A DNA stretch of 64,000 nucleotides from Straminergon stramineum (lineage: Eukaryota > Streptophyta > Bryopsida > Hypnales > Calliergonaceae). The position numbers were made by a program, and so were the translations under genes. The notes under the pieces are model-generated. The model was not told the DNA's origin, ran no database searches, and saw only the letters and a program-made list of their open reading frames with translations. Shown in pieces: positions 1-12,044 of the stretch; the first letter of the stretch is position 1; every line of letters starts with the position of its first letter. The stretch covers positions 19,284,501 through 19,348,500 of the forward strand of contig OY987269.1 in the NCBI GenBank assembly GCA_963920665.1, given 5' to 3'.

Positions 1-2
1 TC

Positions 3-668
3 GTAGTCGGCAATCCGTGCAACACGAACGCTCTGATCGCGCTCAAAAACGCGCCGCGTCTCAACCCGAGAAACTTCCATGCGCTAATGAGGTTGGACGA
101 AAACAGAGCGAAGTGTCAGTTAGCTCTCAAGGCTGGCGTGTTCTATGACAACGTCTCGCATGTCACGATCTGGGGTAACCACTCCACGACACAGGTGCCC
201 GACTTCTTAAACGCGAGGATTCATCAAGCGCGAGCAATTGACGTGATTCAAGACGAGCAATGGTTGAAGGAGGAGTTCACTCCGCGAGTGCAGAAGCGAG
301 GAGGCGTGCTTATTAAAAAATGGGGACGATCTTCGGCCGCGTCCACTGCAGTGTCGATCGCAGACGCAATCAAGTCCCTCATCACCCCCACTCCAGAGGG
401 AGATTGGTTCTCATCAGGTGTGTATTCCAATGGAAATCCTTATGGAATTGCCGAGGATCTCATCTTCAGCATGCCATGCCGCTCTACTGGAGATGGAAAC
501 TGGGAGTTGGTCCCAGACTGCGAAATTGACGACTATTTGTTCGACCGCATCAAGAAGAGCCAAGAGGAGTTGATCGCGGAGAAGAAGTGCGTGGCGCATC
601 TCATGGGGGAGCTCAATGGCTACTGCGACCTTCCGCACGGCGACACCATGTTGCCTGGTGATCTGTAA
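3..668 (+). CDS. NADP-dependent malate dehydrogenase, chloroplast type, 3' part
   Basis: This is the C-terminal 221 residues of a malate dehydrogenase, open from the left edge to TAA at 666-668. The opening residues [10 protein letters not shown] and then [32 protein letters not shown] and [10 protein letters not shown] belong to the NAD(P)-MDH family; the His of WGNHS is the catalytic base. The tail identifies the chloroplast NADP enzyme: KKCVAHL and YCDLP place two cysteines 12 residues apart, the spacing of the regulatory C-terminal disulfide pair in plant NADP-MDH, followed by a short acidic extension ending PGDL. The enzyme reduces oxaloacetate to malate with NADPH in the stroma and is switched on by thioredoxin. 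No intron interrupts these 221 codons, although higher-plant genes of this family are generally intron-rich. The N-terminal half, including the transit peptide, lies outside the window. Confidence 0.93.
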   Translation, partial: VVGNPCNTNALIALKNAPRLNPRNFHALMRLDENRAKCQLALKAGVFYDNVSHVTIWGNHSTTQVPDFLNARIHQARAIDVIQDEQWLKEEFTPRVQKRGGVLIKKWGRSSAASTAVSIADAIKSLITPTPEGDWFSSGVYSNGNPYGIAEDLIFSMPCRSTGDGNWELVPDCEIDDYLFDRIKKSQEELIAEKKCVAHLMGELNGYCDLPHGDTMLPGDL

Positions 669-1394
669 AAACAGAGTTAGGGTTTCATATGATACTTTTG
701 ACGTATGTGTGTTTTGTGAAAATTTTAGCTGGATTGCAGTTCGGGATGGATTGTAAAGGCAAGGCAGGTCTGTTGGGCGCTATGAGCTGTTGATGAGAAG
801 GTGTGCACTTGTGGGGTTTTTGGTTGAGCTTCCCCGCATGTGTACCTTTCCAATTTGAGACTGCATCTTGTCACGGAAACATAAGACATAGTTCAATAAC
901 ATGTACATTGACTATTGTTTGAGAATCTGTACTGATTTTTGCTACAATATTGCATTGAACTTATCCTCTCAGAGTGCTACTGTGATCTTCCTTTCGGCGA
1001 CAGCATGTTGCCGGGTGATATGTAAAAACAGAGTTAGGATTTCATTTCGTAGTTTTGACTTATGTGTGCTTTGTAAAAATTTTAGCTGGATTGCAGATCG
1101 GGGATAGATTGTGAAGGCAAAATAGGTCTGTAGGACGCTACGAGCTGCTGCTGATTTTTTTGGTTGAGCTTCTCCGCATGTGTACCTCTCCAATTTGAGA
1201 CTGCGTCTTATCACCGAAACATTAGACAGAGTTAATAATATGCACAGTACATTGACAAATTGAGTTCAATAATATACCGTATACCCTGATAGACTGAGTG
1301 CAATAATTTATCGTATACATTGATTGCCGTTTGAGAATGTGTACTTGTTTTCGTTACAATGTTGTATTGAACTCAGCGTCTCGGAGTACATCTG
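619..1394 (+). repeat. Head-to-tail duplication of the NADP-MDH 3' end
   Basis: Copy 1 (about 619-975) starts in the last codons of NADP-MDH and continues into the 3' flank. Copy 2 (about 976-1394) repeats it with moderate divergence. Copy 2 still encodes YCDLPFGDSMLPGDM followed by TAA at 1023-1025, the same tail as [15 protein letters not shown]. Shared noncoding words include tgtaaaaacagagttagg, ttttagctggattgcag and caatttgagactgc. Copy 2 is longer because of a short internal repeat near 1250-1320. The second tail is not in frame with a preceding exon and is unlikely to be translated unless splicing reaches it. Confidence 0.9.
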
Positions 1395-2230
1395 AATGTT
1401 TTTGCATTGGATTACGGTAACGAAGCGGATGTTCAACAATTCTCCTCTGCGGACTGCCTGATGAGTGTGCAACTAACAACTTCTCCATTGACAAAGTGCA
1501 CATCATGAGCTAGGTTCTCCAGTTGAAGTCCTGCAAAACATAAGCGGATTATTCTGCATCTGACAGTTCCTTGTGTTTGCTCATCCCTGCTTACTCACCT
1601 GATGACTTCTGTAAGAATCTTGGATACTTATAATGTTGGATGCAAACTTGGTTCCTTGCAGATCGAATCAAGGTAACTACACCAGTGTGTTTTTTGAGCG
1701 ATAGTTTTCTCAATTGCGCTACAATTTTTTTTGAAAAAATGTTTGGTGATATATTCTCCCATTTCACTGGATGAAATTTATGATTTTGCTAAGGACTGTA
1801 TCACTCTTTTTGATGAATAATTTAAATTTCATCCTCATTTTTCACGTTTCATCCATTTCTATAGATGTGAACAACTGCATCACTCCAACAAAGATTGCTT
1901 TTTGCACTACTCAAAATAAATGAAAAAAATAAATCCTTGAGCTACACCTAATTGGTTTAGAAGAAGCAATTGAGTATTGTTCGTATTATTTAAATTGCCT
2001 ATTTATTGTTGGATATTGTTGAAAGTCAAAAGAGTATTTTAAATTCTCTTCTTATGCATTTTTGGATACTATATGAAGAAGTTATAAATTTATAAAGTAA
2101 TGAGAACAAGTGTGTCTAGTAGCAACTCTAGACTCTCATGAATAGAAGCAATACATTTTAGGCAAGAATCTATAGAAGTTGGTTTTAGAATGGGGTCACA
2201 ATTAGGTGAAGTAACCCTAATGTATCTCTA
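1395..2230. other. AT-rich flank, no gene seen
   Basis: No open frame with family resemblance and no clear repeat structure is visible between the MDH tail duplication and the TTAA-bounded element that starts at 2231. Confidence 0.5.
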
Positions 2231-4473
2231 TTAACCCCTCATTAGCGGAGGGGACGAAAAGTGTCCCCACTGTGTCTGGTAGTCAAATTCAAAGTGTTGT
2301 TACTTTTGCATCTAATGTCCGAATTCAATAAAATTTGTTGGAAAAGTTGAGCATATTAGTCCAGTTTCATTGGTAAAATTTTCAGATCAATCCAAGATGT
2401 ACAGAGTTTTTGAGAGCCCTTCAAAATTCACAGGTTCAATGCGAATTCACCACATTGCATTTTGATGGCTACAACTTCAAGGGCTTGTAACTTTTTCATA
2501 AAGTGTTTTTTTTCAATCAAATTTGTTGTTTTTTGTTCCTCTTAAGGTCTAGTTATTGATGTAAAATTTTCATGTCAATCCAAGTTTTTAATGTTTGGGA
2601 GCAATTAAAAGTTCAAAATCAAGACATTTTTGCATTATAGTGAATTTTCGCCACTTATAACATCCTCATATGTGGTCTGTTTTCAATCGTTTCTGTTGGA
2701 AAAGTTTTATATACTAATCTAGTTTGTGTGGTTAAAATTTCATATCAATCCAAGACATAATGAGTGACTGAGAAGCATTTTAGTAGAGGGAGGTTCAGCC
2801 ATAGACATGAGATGAAATTTGAGGCCTCCAAGAACCCGTGAGTTATCTTGAGTTCCCAAGCTGTGGGAACTTGCCACAACAGTAGTATGACGTGGCACAG
2901 TCACTGCCACATCAGAAAATAATACTTTTTTTTAATTTAAAATTATTTTTAAAATTTTGTTTTAAGTTTATCAATACTTTTTAGAAATTTTGGGGAAAAA
3001 ATTTTAATTTTAATTTTTCCAAAATTCAGAAATTCAGCCCATTGTGGGTTGGTTCCCAATTTCTGGCAGCACAGGGAACTATGCAGGGAACAACCCTGAA
3101 ACGGGCTCTTGAAGCCCTCAAATGTCCCCTAATGAGTGTGATTTTTTGCTACTTTTTTCACTATTTTTTCACATTTCAAAACAATTTTGCAAAAACAATG
3201 AGTCAATTGAATGATATTTTTTTTACCAAAGTGTTTGACTTTTGGTTTTGAATCACTTTGTAGTTTAAAGTTTTTTCATTTGAGTAGGTTTAGAAATAGA
3301 ATTTCACCTCCAAATGTGTTTTTAAGAAAATTTTAGCATCTTTTCTCAACACTAAAACATTATAATCATTCAATCTATATGATCAAATGCCCCCAAATTT
3401 GTTTCACACCATCTACAACATACACACTACAAGATTGTACGTTTGAGATTTTCATACTTCACTGAAATTTAGACTTATAGCACTTGAAAAGCAAGGATGC
3501 TTTTACACATGTTTGGACTCCAAGCGACGAGGGGTTAACCCCTAAATGTTCAAGGTCTTTTGGGTTTCAAAAACATCATTGCTTTTGAAGTGTTGGAGGT
3601 CTAAATGTCACTAAGATATAAAAATCTCAACCATACAATCTTGTAGTGTATGTGTTGTAGATGATGTTAATCAAATTTGGAGTCATTTGGCCACATAGAT
3701 TGTAAGATTGTAATGTTTTAGTGTTGAAAGAGGATGCTGAAATTTTCCTAGCAACATTGATTTGGAGGTGAAATTTGATTTCTAAACCTACTCAAATGAA
3801 AAAACTATAAACTAGAAAGGACTTCAAAACCAACATACAAACACATTGGCTCATTGCATCTATTTAATTTTGGCTTTGAAATGTCAAAAAATAGACAAAA
3901 AATAGGTGCAAAAAATACATCTAAGATTGAACTTCCTTCTACTATTCTACTTCTCAATCACTTATAAAATCTTGGATTCATATGAAATTATAACCAAACA
4001 AATTCAACTAGTATTGGAAATGAAAACTGTATAACTAAAAAAAAGCTACCAAAGTTCATTGTAATCCAAAAATGTCCAAATTTTGAACTTCGAATTGCTT
4101 CCAAACATTCAAAACAGCTTAGATTAACATGATAATTTTACCAAAATAACTAGACTTCAAGGGGAACATTATCCAACAACTTTTATTGAAAACAAACATC
4201 GGCTGAAGGAGATACAAGACCCTGAAGTTGCAACATTCAAAATGAAGTGTGGTGAGCTCAAATTGAACCTGTGAACTTCAAATGACTTCCAAAAATTCAA
4301 TAAATCTTGGATTGATCTAAAAATTTTATTACACAAACTTGAAGAGAGAGAGTGAAGAGTTCACAACAAGATTTATTGAATTTAGACATCAAATGCAAAA
4401 GTTAGAGCACTTCCAATTGGACTTCCAAACTATGTGAGGACACTTTTGGTCCCATGGGTTGCTTAGGGGTTAA
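2231..4473. mobile_element. Large inverted-repeat element(s) bounded by TTAA, piggyBac-like termini
   Basis: The left end reads TTAACCCCTCATTAG and the right end, in reverse complement, TTAACCCCTAAGCAACCC. The two halves are diverged inverted copies: the left arm (about 2231-3500) matches the reverse complement of the right arm (about 3590-4473) over most of its length, for example atttcacctccaaatg near 3300 against catttggaggtgaaat-like sequence near 3770. The centre is the perfect palindrome AGGGGTTAACCCCT at 3530-3543, so the structure can also be read as two elements (2231-3536 and 3533-4473) sharing one TTAA. TTAA targets and CCC-starting ends are typical of piggyBac. No transposase is encoded. 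A foreign segment at 2822-3117 interrupts the left half. Confidence 0.75.
2822..3117. mobile_element. Small element nested in the left arm of the TTAA element
   Basis: This segment has no counterpart in the opposite arm. Its ends form a short inverted repeat: CTCCAAGAACCCGT at the left and, in reverse complement, CTTCAAGAGCCCGT at the right. Inside are hairpin-like words such as ttcccaagctgtgggaac. The stretch around ctgtgggaacttgccacaac and cacatcagaaaataat resembles, in reverse orientation, 48900-49000, so it is a dispersed family. A target duplication could not be settled by eye. Confidence 0.55.
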
Positions 4474-5853
4474 TGTCTTGGAGTAGATGAACAAAGAAAC
4501 ATGAGAATCAACATTCTCTAATGTGAGTGCAATCATTATTTTGATAGCATACTATGTCTACAACTAACCTTATCAGTAGGAGAGCACAATTCATCTTGAT
4601 CCTATAACGTCGAGGAGGACAAAAAGTGTCTACTGAATGACTTTCAAGTTCTCATAGAAAGGAAGAATGTGCCTATTCATCTAGAAATTGGATCATTTTT
4701 GAATGACAACCTTGGAGATAAATTTAGTCAGTTCAAGATTAAAGCCACAAATTCCTTGTTTTGTCACCTTTTGTTCTCTCTTTCAAGTCCTAAAAGTGAG
4801 TGTATTCCAAAATGAATGATATTTCTTCATCTTGCAAGTGAACTACACCTTTACAAACTCAAATCTTCAATCAAATCAAACATTGAAGCTAAATAATAAG
4901 TGATATTTAAGTTAGAGGAAACAAACAAGATGAGAATCAATTGACACCCCTGTTTCATCTTGTGATCTTCTCTTTGGCATTTCTTTCACTGATCAATTCC
5001 TTTGCATTGTAAGTGGCTTAGAATCTGACATCTTACACGTGAACATTCCAGTTTATCCATGGCTACAATAGATAAGACTACAGTAGCTTGGGTGTTGACT
5101 CTGTCCTCCTACTTCCCGTGGATGGGGAATTGCGGATTATGCAAGTGCAGAGTCAGGACGGCCCGCCTCATGGTAACGCATTTTTATTAGTGTTTTGAGT
5201 ATAATTATATTCCACTTGCACACACTGGGTTCTGCTGAAAAAACTTGAAAAAAACCCCACTTTGCGTCTCAAGCTAAGCAGGCATTCAGATAAACAGCAA
5301 GGAGTTACATTACGTGTCCCTGCTGCACTACTAGCTCGCTTTCGATTAACCCTGAAAGGACGGACTGGTGACCGTGGAAATCATCCTTTTGGAACCGTGT
5401 GACATCATCTACTTTAAAAAATCAAAAATACTCATTGGAGGTCATTCAATCTATTGTGCAAGATCTCTCCTTCTGTACAAAATTTCAAGGATAAACAATT
5501 ACAATTCTGTCCTATACAAAAAGATTCTTTGTCATCCATTGGACAGAAAACCATTTCTTGGCATCGTTTAAGGATTAAGGTTCAATTTTACTTTCTCGCA
5601 TGTATCTTTTGTCAATGTGAAGCCTCCTCTCTTTTGATCCACATAACATTGTTAGCAAGCCTAAACCATTCTCTTTTGGAGATTGGGATAATCCCTCCAT
5701 GGATTCCAAATTAAAGATTGAATTTTGTTTAATCTAGAGAGTAATAGCAAAGAGTCATTAGCTAATGGGGAAGTTTTAGAGAATCATTGGTTGGTTGGGA
5801 AGTTGCCACAGTAGGAGCTCTTTAGGGGAACAAAAAGGACCCCCTATCGTCTG
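4474..5853. other. Intergenic, no gene; dispersed repeat near 5450-5600
   Basis: No gene is supported. The stretch around 5450-5590 (tgcaag...tacaaaatttcaagga, then gtcatccattggacag) resembles 39610-39720 (gtgcacaaaattccaag, then gtcatccatcgaacac) and, more weakly, 39910-39960. This points to an unclassified dispersed repeat with at least three copies in the window. Confidence 0.5.
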
Positions 5854-6451
5854 TTAACCCCTAAAGGACCGAATGACTGTTGAACATACGTATGTAATCT
5901 CGGGTAGGTTTGTATGAAGTCGTTTTCTAAGAGATGTTCTTCAAATTTTAACTCAAGGTGTGAACATGTATCCCCAAAGTGGGAATACAACTTTTTTTCC
6001 AATTGGGTACTTGGATCAAAAGTTAAGCTACCCTAAACTTTTCTAGCAACTCGGGCAACTTTAGGCAACTTTGGGCAGCATGTGCAAAACACCACCTCTA
6101 CTTCTGAAATTTGGCATGTATGTATCTTTCATGACATAAGAGGCAAATGTCAAAAAAAACACCATGTATAGTTTAAAAATCTCACTCTAGGAGGAATTAA
6201 AGGCTGCTGGCCCTGTTGGGCAAGGTTGGAAAAAAAACGTTTTTTCCTAACTTCAAACATCATAACCTTTCAATCCATATGGTCAAAGTTTCTGAAATTT
6301 TTTCCACACATTCCCATAGTAGTCTAGTACAAATTTGTATGGTTGATCTTTGAAAAAAAAACTTTTTTTTTCATTTTTTTCTCATTGCCCTAAAAAGTGG
6401 CAATTTTTCTCTATTTGTGTCTAATATGTGCCTTGGTCCTTTAGGGGTTAA
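5854..6451. mobile_element. TTAA-flanked MITE, piggyBac-like termini, copy 1
   Basis: The element is 598 bp including both TTAA sites. Left end TTAACCCCTAAAGGACCGAA; right end in reverse complement TTAACCCCTAAAGGACCAAG. The interior is noncoding and carries words shared with the copies at 8566-9154 (opposite orientation) and 48293-48707 (same orientation), such as ccctaaaaagtg and gtctagtacaaatttgtatgg. Confidence 0.82.
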
Positions 6452-8565
6452 TAATGTTATGCTATAGTCAATAAGGTAGAAGCACAAATAACACCACTTT
6501 TCTAATTCTATCATCTACATTTAAACCTTGAATGACCACACACCTTTACCCAAAACTACCTTAAGGCTTTAAGAGTAACCAATGGGAGTTCAAGAGTTCT
6601 TTGAAGAAACCAATGTGAGTTGAGAATTTCATGCTTCAAGGATGTTTGTTTAAAGGAGCCTAGTGGACATGAATATGCATCCTATGCTTTCAACTTTGAA
6701 AATTCATAAAATATTGTTTGAATATCAAAAAGTTACAAAACAACTTGGGTTGGTTTGTACGTGAATAGGATAACATTCTTACCCCCAAAAAATTATCATT
6801 TAATTTAGACCACCTAGTTAGAATAGATAATAGAGGTGGCATTTTTGGGTGCTTATACTTCACGAAGGCTTATAGAAAAGAGGGATCCAAACTTGTAGAA
6901 CATAGGGTACAAAGTACACTGTCCCTTAATTTTCCTTTTATCCATACTATGCAACCAAAATTATGTGCACCTCCAATGTTTCAATGCCCCAAATATGGAT
7001 ACAAAGTATGATGTAAAAATATATAAATATATTGACATGAATATAGTTATAGATACAAAGCATAGTATAATTATGTATATTAATACAAATACAAATACAA
7101 AATCAATGTGCGTCACTTTCATGTAGTTTTTGCCTTGTTAATCCAAGTCATCTATAAGGTGATATTTTCTACAACCATGGACAAGTGGAAATCAGGAGAT
7201 CTTAAAGGTTTGGGGCATTGCAAACAAAAATGTGAAAAGAAATGAAAGGATTTTTTTAAATGACATGGGACATGTCTCATATACACAAGGTGATACTATT
7301 CCATGTCCTATTCCATATGGTTATGGATACAGTGTATATACAACATAAATTACAAATATGAATACAAGGATATGATATATATGATATGAGTACAAGGATA
7401 TGATATATAGAGTACATGATATGAATATAAATACAAAGTACGAATATGGATATATCCAACCTCATTACCCCATGTCTCATGTGTACAAGGTGATATTATT
7501 CCAAATATACATAGTATTTATTTTCTTGAGATTTAAAAAATAAAAGAGCCTCTTCTTGCATATTATGAAATTGCATTGGGTTACATTGGAGGAGGAGTGA
7601 GTTCTCAATTTTTTTTAATCTGTGAAAATTGTTGGACAAGGATGTGGGACATGTCTATGTGAAATGCGAGTGTTGTTACTACCCTCCCAAAATTACATAC
7701 ACCCTAATGTCCCATGTCGATCATGTCCCATATGGATATAGATATGGTATACAATATACTATTGATATGAATACATGTATGTAATGATACATATATGATA
7801 TATGTTGTGAATTATGAATACATGTGCTAATATCGATGAATCATCATGCCCAACCTCTTTGTCTTGTAGCTTTTGGAGTTTTGAAGTTGATCATCTATAA
7901 AATTATCACTTAAGCTTTGTTCACATTGGAAGCAAGACCTTTCCAAAGTAGAAATGTAAAATGTTAACGCCCAAATCTTTTTTGAATTTTTTGAATTTCT
8001 ATGCTTAGTATAATTTGTACAAGTATCTTATTACCTTGAAAAATTTCATGAAATTGGTTATAACTATAGGAAACAAACATTACTTGAGAAGAATGGGAAG
8101 TATTTGGACAAAAGGCCAATGGCTCCTCAATAAATTACAAGGTATTGACACATACAACAAGAATTTGTACATAAAAAATTTGGAAACATGACTAAGGGTG
8201 ATTGCATGAAACACTTGTTGATATTGTTGCATTTTCAAAGCACTCTTGATTTTTAATATAAAATTTAATTTAAAAAAAAATTGGATAGAGTAAAATCCTT
8301 TGAGAAAATGATATCCATAGGAAGATAAAGCATAGAAAAAATTCTCTAAGTAGGAGAATAAAAAAAACATAAAATTTCCAAAACTTTGATATTTTCATTT
8401 GTAATAAATAGGAAAAAAATGAAATATAAAATAAAAATTGACCATTTGTAATAACTCTACAAAGATGTTAATTCTCCCAAAGAACCACCAAAATAAATAA
8501 TATATTATATGATCGATATTCAAGGAGAAAAAAGCTCACTTTGTGGACTTCCATACAACATAGAA
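6452..8565. repeat. AT-rich noncoding tract with simple tandem-like blocks
   Basis: No gene is seen. Between about 6960 and 7460, and again at 7720-7830, short units such as gatatgatatat and gaatacaaatacaaag recur imperfectly. A block near 7264 (acatgtctcatatacacaaggtgata) recurs near 7470 as a direct repeat about 205 bp apart. Confidence 0.6.
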
Positions 8566-9154
8566 TTAACTCCTAAACGGGACCAAGACACATTTTAGGC
8601 AGACATTGTCAAAAATTGCCACTTTTTAGGGCAGCAAAAAGAAATGAAAAAAAAGTTGTTTTTTCAAAATTCAACCATGCAAATTTGTACTGGACTTCTT
8701 TGGGAACATGTGGAAAGAATTTTAGAAACTTTGACCGCGCAGATTGAAAGATTATAATGTTTGAAGTTAGTAAATTTTTTTTTTCCAACCTTGCCCAACC
8801 GGGCCTTCAAACTTTAAATCCTTCTAGAATGAGATTCTTACACTGAACATGGTTATTTTTTTTAACATTTGCATCTTGTATCATGTAAGCTACACACCTG
8901 CCAACTGGGCCCACCAAATTTCAAAATCATAGGAAGAGTTTTGCACATGCTACCCGAATTGCCTACAAAGTTTAGGGTAGCATAACTTTTTAACTAGGCA
9001 CCCAATTGGAAAAAAAAATAGATTTTCAAGAAGGGGGGACATTGTTACACATCATGTCCAAATTTCATGAACATCTGACCAAAAATGACTTTGTAAGAAC
9101 CTACTTGAGATTTCTTATGTACGTTGAATGGACACTTGGTCCTTTAGGGGTTAA
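8566..9154. mobile_element. TTAA-flanked MITE, piggyBac-like termini, copy 2 (inverted)
   Basis: The element is 589 bp between TTAA at 8566-8569 and TTAA at 9151-9154. Ends are TTAACTCCTAAACGGGACCA and, in reverse complement, TTAACCCCTAAAGGACCAAG. Internal blocks gccactttttagggca and caaatttgtactggacttct are the reverse complement of the corresponding blocks in copy 1. It has no coding capacity. Confidence 0.82.
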
Positions 9155-9589
9155 GTATTTTTAAAAGTCCTTAAAATCATAACTATAGTACTAGTCTACT
9201 ACTCTACTAGAAACATTTGTAAAAGTTATGATAAAAAAATAAATCAACAAATTGGAAATACAGATAGTCAGATACTACATACTTGCTAATTGCTATTCAT
9301 CATTGAAATTTAAAAGGAACTCAACGGCAAGCATATGGACAAAATGACAAACATATGAAACATCAATTGCACTAATAAATTGGCACAATTTCATTAAAAT
9401 GGCACCGTGGACCTTCAAGGAAAGAAGAAAATGCAATGATTTAGACAGCTGAGAGGGAAATGGAGATGAACATCTTAACTTTGCAGTTTACAATGTTGTG
9501 GATGAAAAGCAATCTGCATATTAATTTGCATACCTATGGAACCGACAAGCGAATGTAAATGTCAAAACAGAGCATGGAGTACCGACAAT

Positions 9590-10060
9590 TCAAGGAAATT
9601 GACGTTAAGATTGTCATGGTAGTGTGCATCACGTCCCCAAACAAGCAGTATACATTCAATTGCGTGTCATTGTATCTTGGGATTGCTGCCTTTGAGGCTT
9701 TGGCAACCTGAAAGTTCGAGCACGTACGTTGGTTAGATGACTCAACCCGTAGTTCTCACTGGAATTGCACTAAATACCTGAGGAATAAATCAAAATTGGC
9801 CTCTTCAATTCAGTATCATACTATTATCATTAAAGAAATAATCAAATGTAAGAAAGGCCTGTAAAACCTCTGAGTTTGCAAAGCGAGGAGTTGTAAAGCC
9901 TCGTGTCAAACCAACCTGCTAGATTGTCAAACATCTGCAGTTGTCTGCATCACGTATTTCAGTCAATGTCATTGCAACTAGGGATTGCTCCCAAGGTTCT
10001 CTTTCAAGTTCGAGCCATCTGAAAGTCAGACGCTCAACTTGGTCAGTTATCTCAAGAGTT
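9590..10060. repeat. Diverged direct duplication near the AP2 gene
   Basis: Two blocks about 300 bp apart share order and wording: near 9612-9715 attgtcatgg, gtgtgcatcacgt, gtgtcattgtatcttgggattgct, gaaagttcgagc; near 9925-10020 attgtcaaac, gtctgcatcacgt, aatgtcattgcaactagggattgct, caagttcgagcc. No protein is recognised. Region 10140-10841 holds no gene and probably includes the 3' flank of the AP2 gene. Confidence 0.5.
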
Positions 10061-10841
10061 CAGACGTTGCAAGAGCCAAGTTTACTCAAGGAAGTCAATC
10101 ATCCGGCCGCTTCACCATCTGTGATGTTCTGAGCATCATCTATATTGTTAATAGATGATGTATGATGCAAATACAAGGAAAATTAAAGTAATGAACTCAC
10201 TTGAAAGCCTAGCTAGTTTCAAAAATTAAAGAGGAAGAACACACCATATATTTACAATCTCTTACATAATAAACAGACACCTATGTTTACAAACTCCTCT
10301 AGCCATTTAATTCTAATATTTAACCACAAACAGTAGTCTAGAAGTCTACGTAATGAAACCTACCTCCGAAAGGAGTCAACTAAGGTAGAACTCGCTATCT
10401 CAGTCTGTGCGGCGTGGTTAATTAGTAGAACTACGCCGACATACTTTGCATTCACGTTAGTATGATTGAGGACTAGAGTTATTCATCGTATTCAAGCTAG
10501 TCAAAAACTAGGGCTTACGACAGACAATTCTCACAAAATAAAACCTATAGAGGACATGCACACTATCACATGCACTGAGATAAATCTACCTAAACGTACA
10601 AACTAAAGCTGGTGCAGACAGGTGCGGATAACTCCACAGTTAGATGCTGCTGAACATCGTTTCCTCAAGCAAGGCTCGCACATGAAGAACGGGAGGGTGA
10701 TACTGGGGCTGGGGTGGGGTGGAGGTGGGGTGTATAATTTTTCAGTGTGTAACTATGCACCCACCCACCCAAACTTTCTGTTTTAAGTGCTCACTCCAAG
10801 GTCTGCTCCACGGCTTGAGTTTGAGGATGCCAACAGCTTCG

Positions 10842-12042
10842 TTATTCACAGAAAAATGCACAAAAACCTTGCAGTGAGCCATTCTTACCATAATGGATTG
10901 CAAGCTTTTTCACTCCATCCAAGAACTCTGCATCAAGTGGGTTTGCACGCATGAGATCTTTGAACTTCGAGAGTTTGGTTATGGAACTTTGGTCAAAGTT
11001 TGTAGCGTCCGTTGCCGAATTCTTCTTCTCACTCAATAAGAACCTCCCCACATGTAAAGCGCGTGCTGCTTGACACGGGGTGTCAAAGGTCCCAAACCAT
11101 ACTTTGTCTTTGCCTTTCAGTTTGCTGTCCTTGAGAAGTTTCTTCGAGATTCGGATCTCGCACGTCCACTTGTCAGAATTCTTTTTCCTCTTCACTCCTT
11201 TGAAGAATTTTTGTTTAAATGCAACCTGTCAAACACATGAAAATACATGCAATGAGAATCTTTCAAGCATATAAATCCACGTAACCATGTTCTTACACAA
11301 CCTCCCAAGACAGCATCACAATTGAGAGTCAGGAAACTCAGTGTCTTGCTAGCAATACATTACCCCTGGCATTAAAGAAGGGTTCAGATACAATTGCACA
11401 GGATTTGCAGGTTCTAAGATAAATTCTAAAGATGTTTATGTAGAGCTCGATCTATATGTGCTTTCGATCACTTCAATTCTCTACAGGTTTCGGAATTAAA
11501 ACCTCGGATGCTGTTAAACGATGAGCGTCACGACAACCTGTGCACGTCCTCGAACATTCTGGTTTGCTCAGCACCGCCGGAAGAACAAAATTTCCACGGT
11601 TGCTCACATTGACGCAGTTGCCGCTGTTGTTGTCAATCGCCGACTGGGCACCTTCCATTGCGTTTAGAGCTTCGGCATTTTCCGGCGTCGAGGGCATTGT
11701 GGGGCATGAGTATGTCGAAACTGGGGACACCATTGGCGGTGATGATCGGTGGTCACGCTCTGTACCCACCGGCAAGGGGCAGATGTTATTCCAGGGAATC
11801 GAGTCGTCAGGAAAACTTCGTAGAGATTGGACCATGGGGCACTTTCCGCATGAGCATGGTCCATTACACAGTGTTGAATCCAACCCGTCTGTTTTGAAAA
11901 GAATGTTGATCAGTTCTTCAAATTCGTCTGGAATAGAAGACGACTCCATCAAGTTGAAGCTTGAAGTCCCAGGCTGCTCAACCTGTTCTCCATTATAGAA
12001 TATCGGCCTGGTTCCATTTACCGAGGTCTCATTGGGATTCAT
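10842..12042 (-). CDS. AP2/ERF-domain transcription factor, two coding exons
   Basis: On the minus strand, exon 1 is 12042-11503 and exon 2 is 11225-10842, giving about 307 residues. The start at 12042 is preferred because an acceptor (TTTTTGGCAG) ends two bases upstream of the ATG; an in-frame ATG at 12063 would lie inside that leader intron. The proposed join is AG|GT at 11503 and ACAG|GTTGCA at 11225, phase 0; a second donor a few codons later is possible. Exon 2 encodes one AP2 domain: KFFKGVKRKK (YRG element), WTCEIRISKK, then VWFGTFDTPCQAARAL (the F-G-T-F and AARA signature) and ATNFD. The spacer between the strands is longer and more lysine-rich than in typical ERFs. Exon 1 is Ser/Pro-rich with a cysteine cluster CNGPCSCGKC and a second one TCTGC. 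It is likely a nuclear DNA-binding regulator; targets cannot be inferred. Confidence 0.82.
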
Positions 12043-12044
12043 GG

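Noticed and set aside
3427..3660. cactacaagattg words resembling CACTA ends
   Set aside because: They are symmetric parts of the TTAA-bounded palindrome, with no matching 3-bp duplication or element ends.
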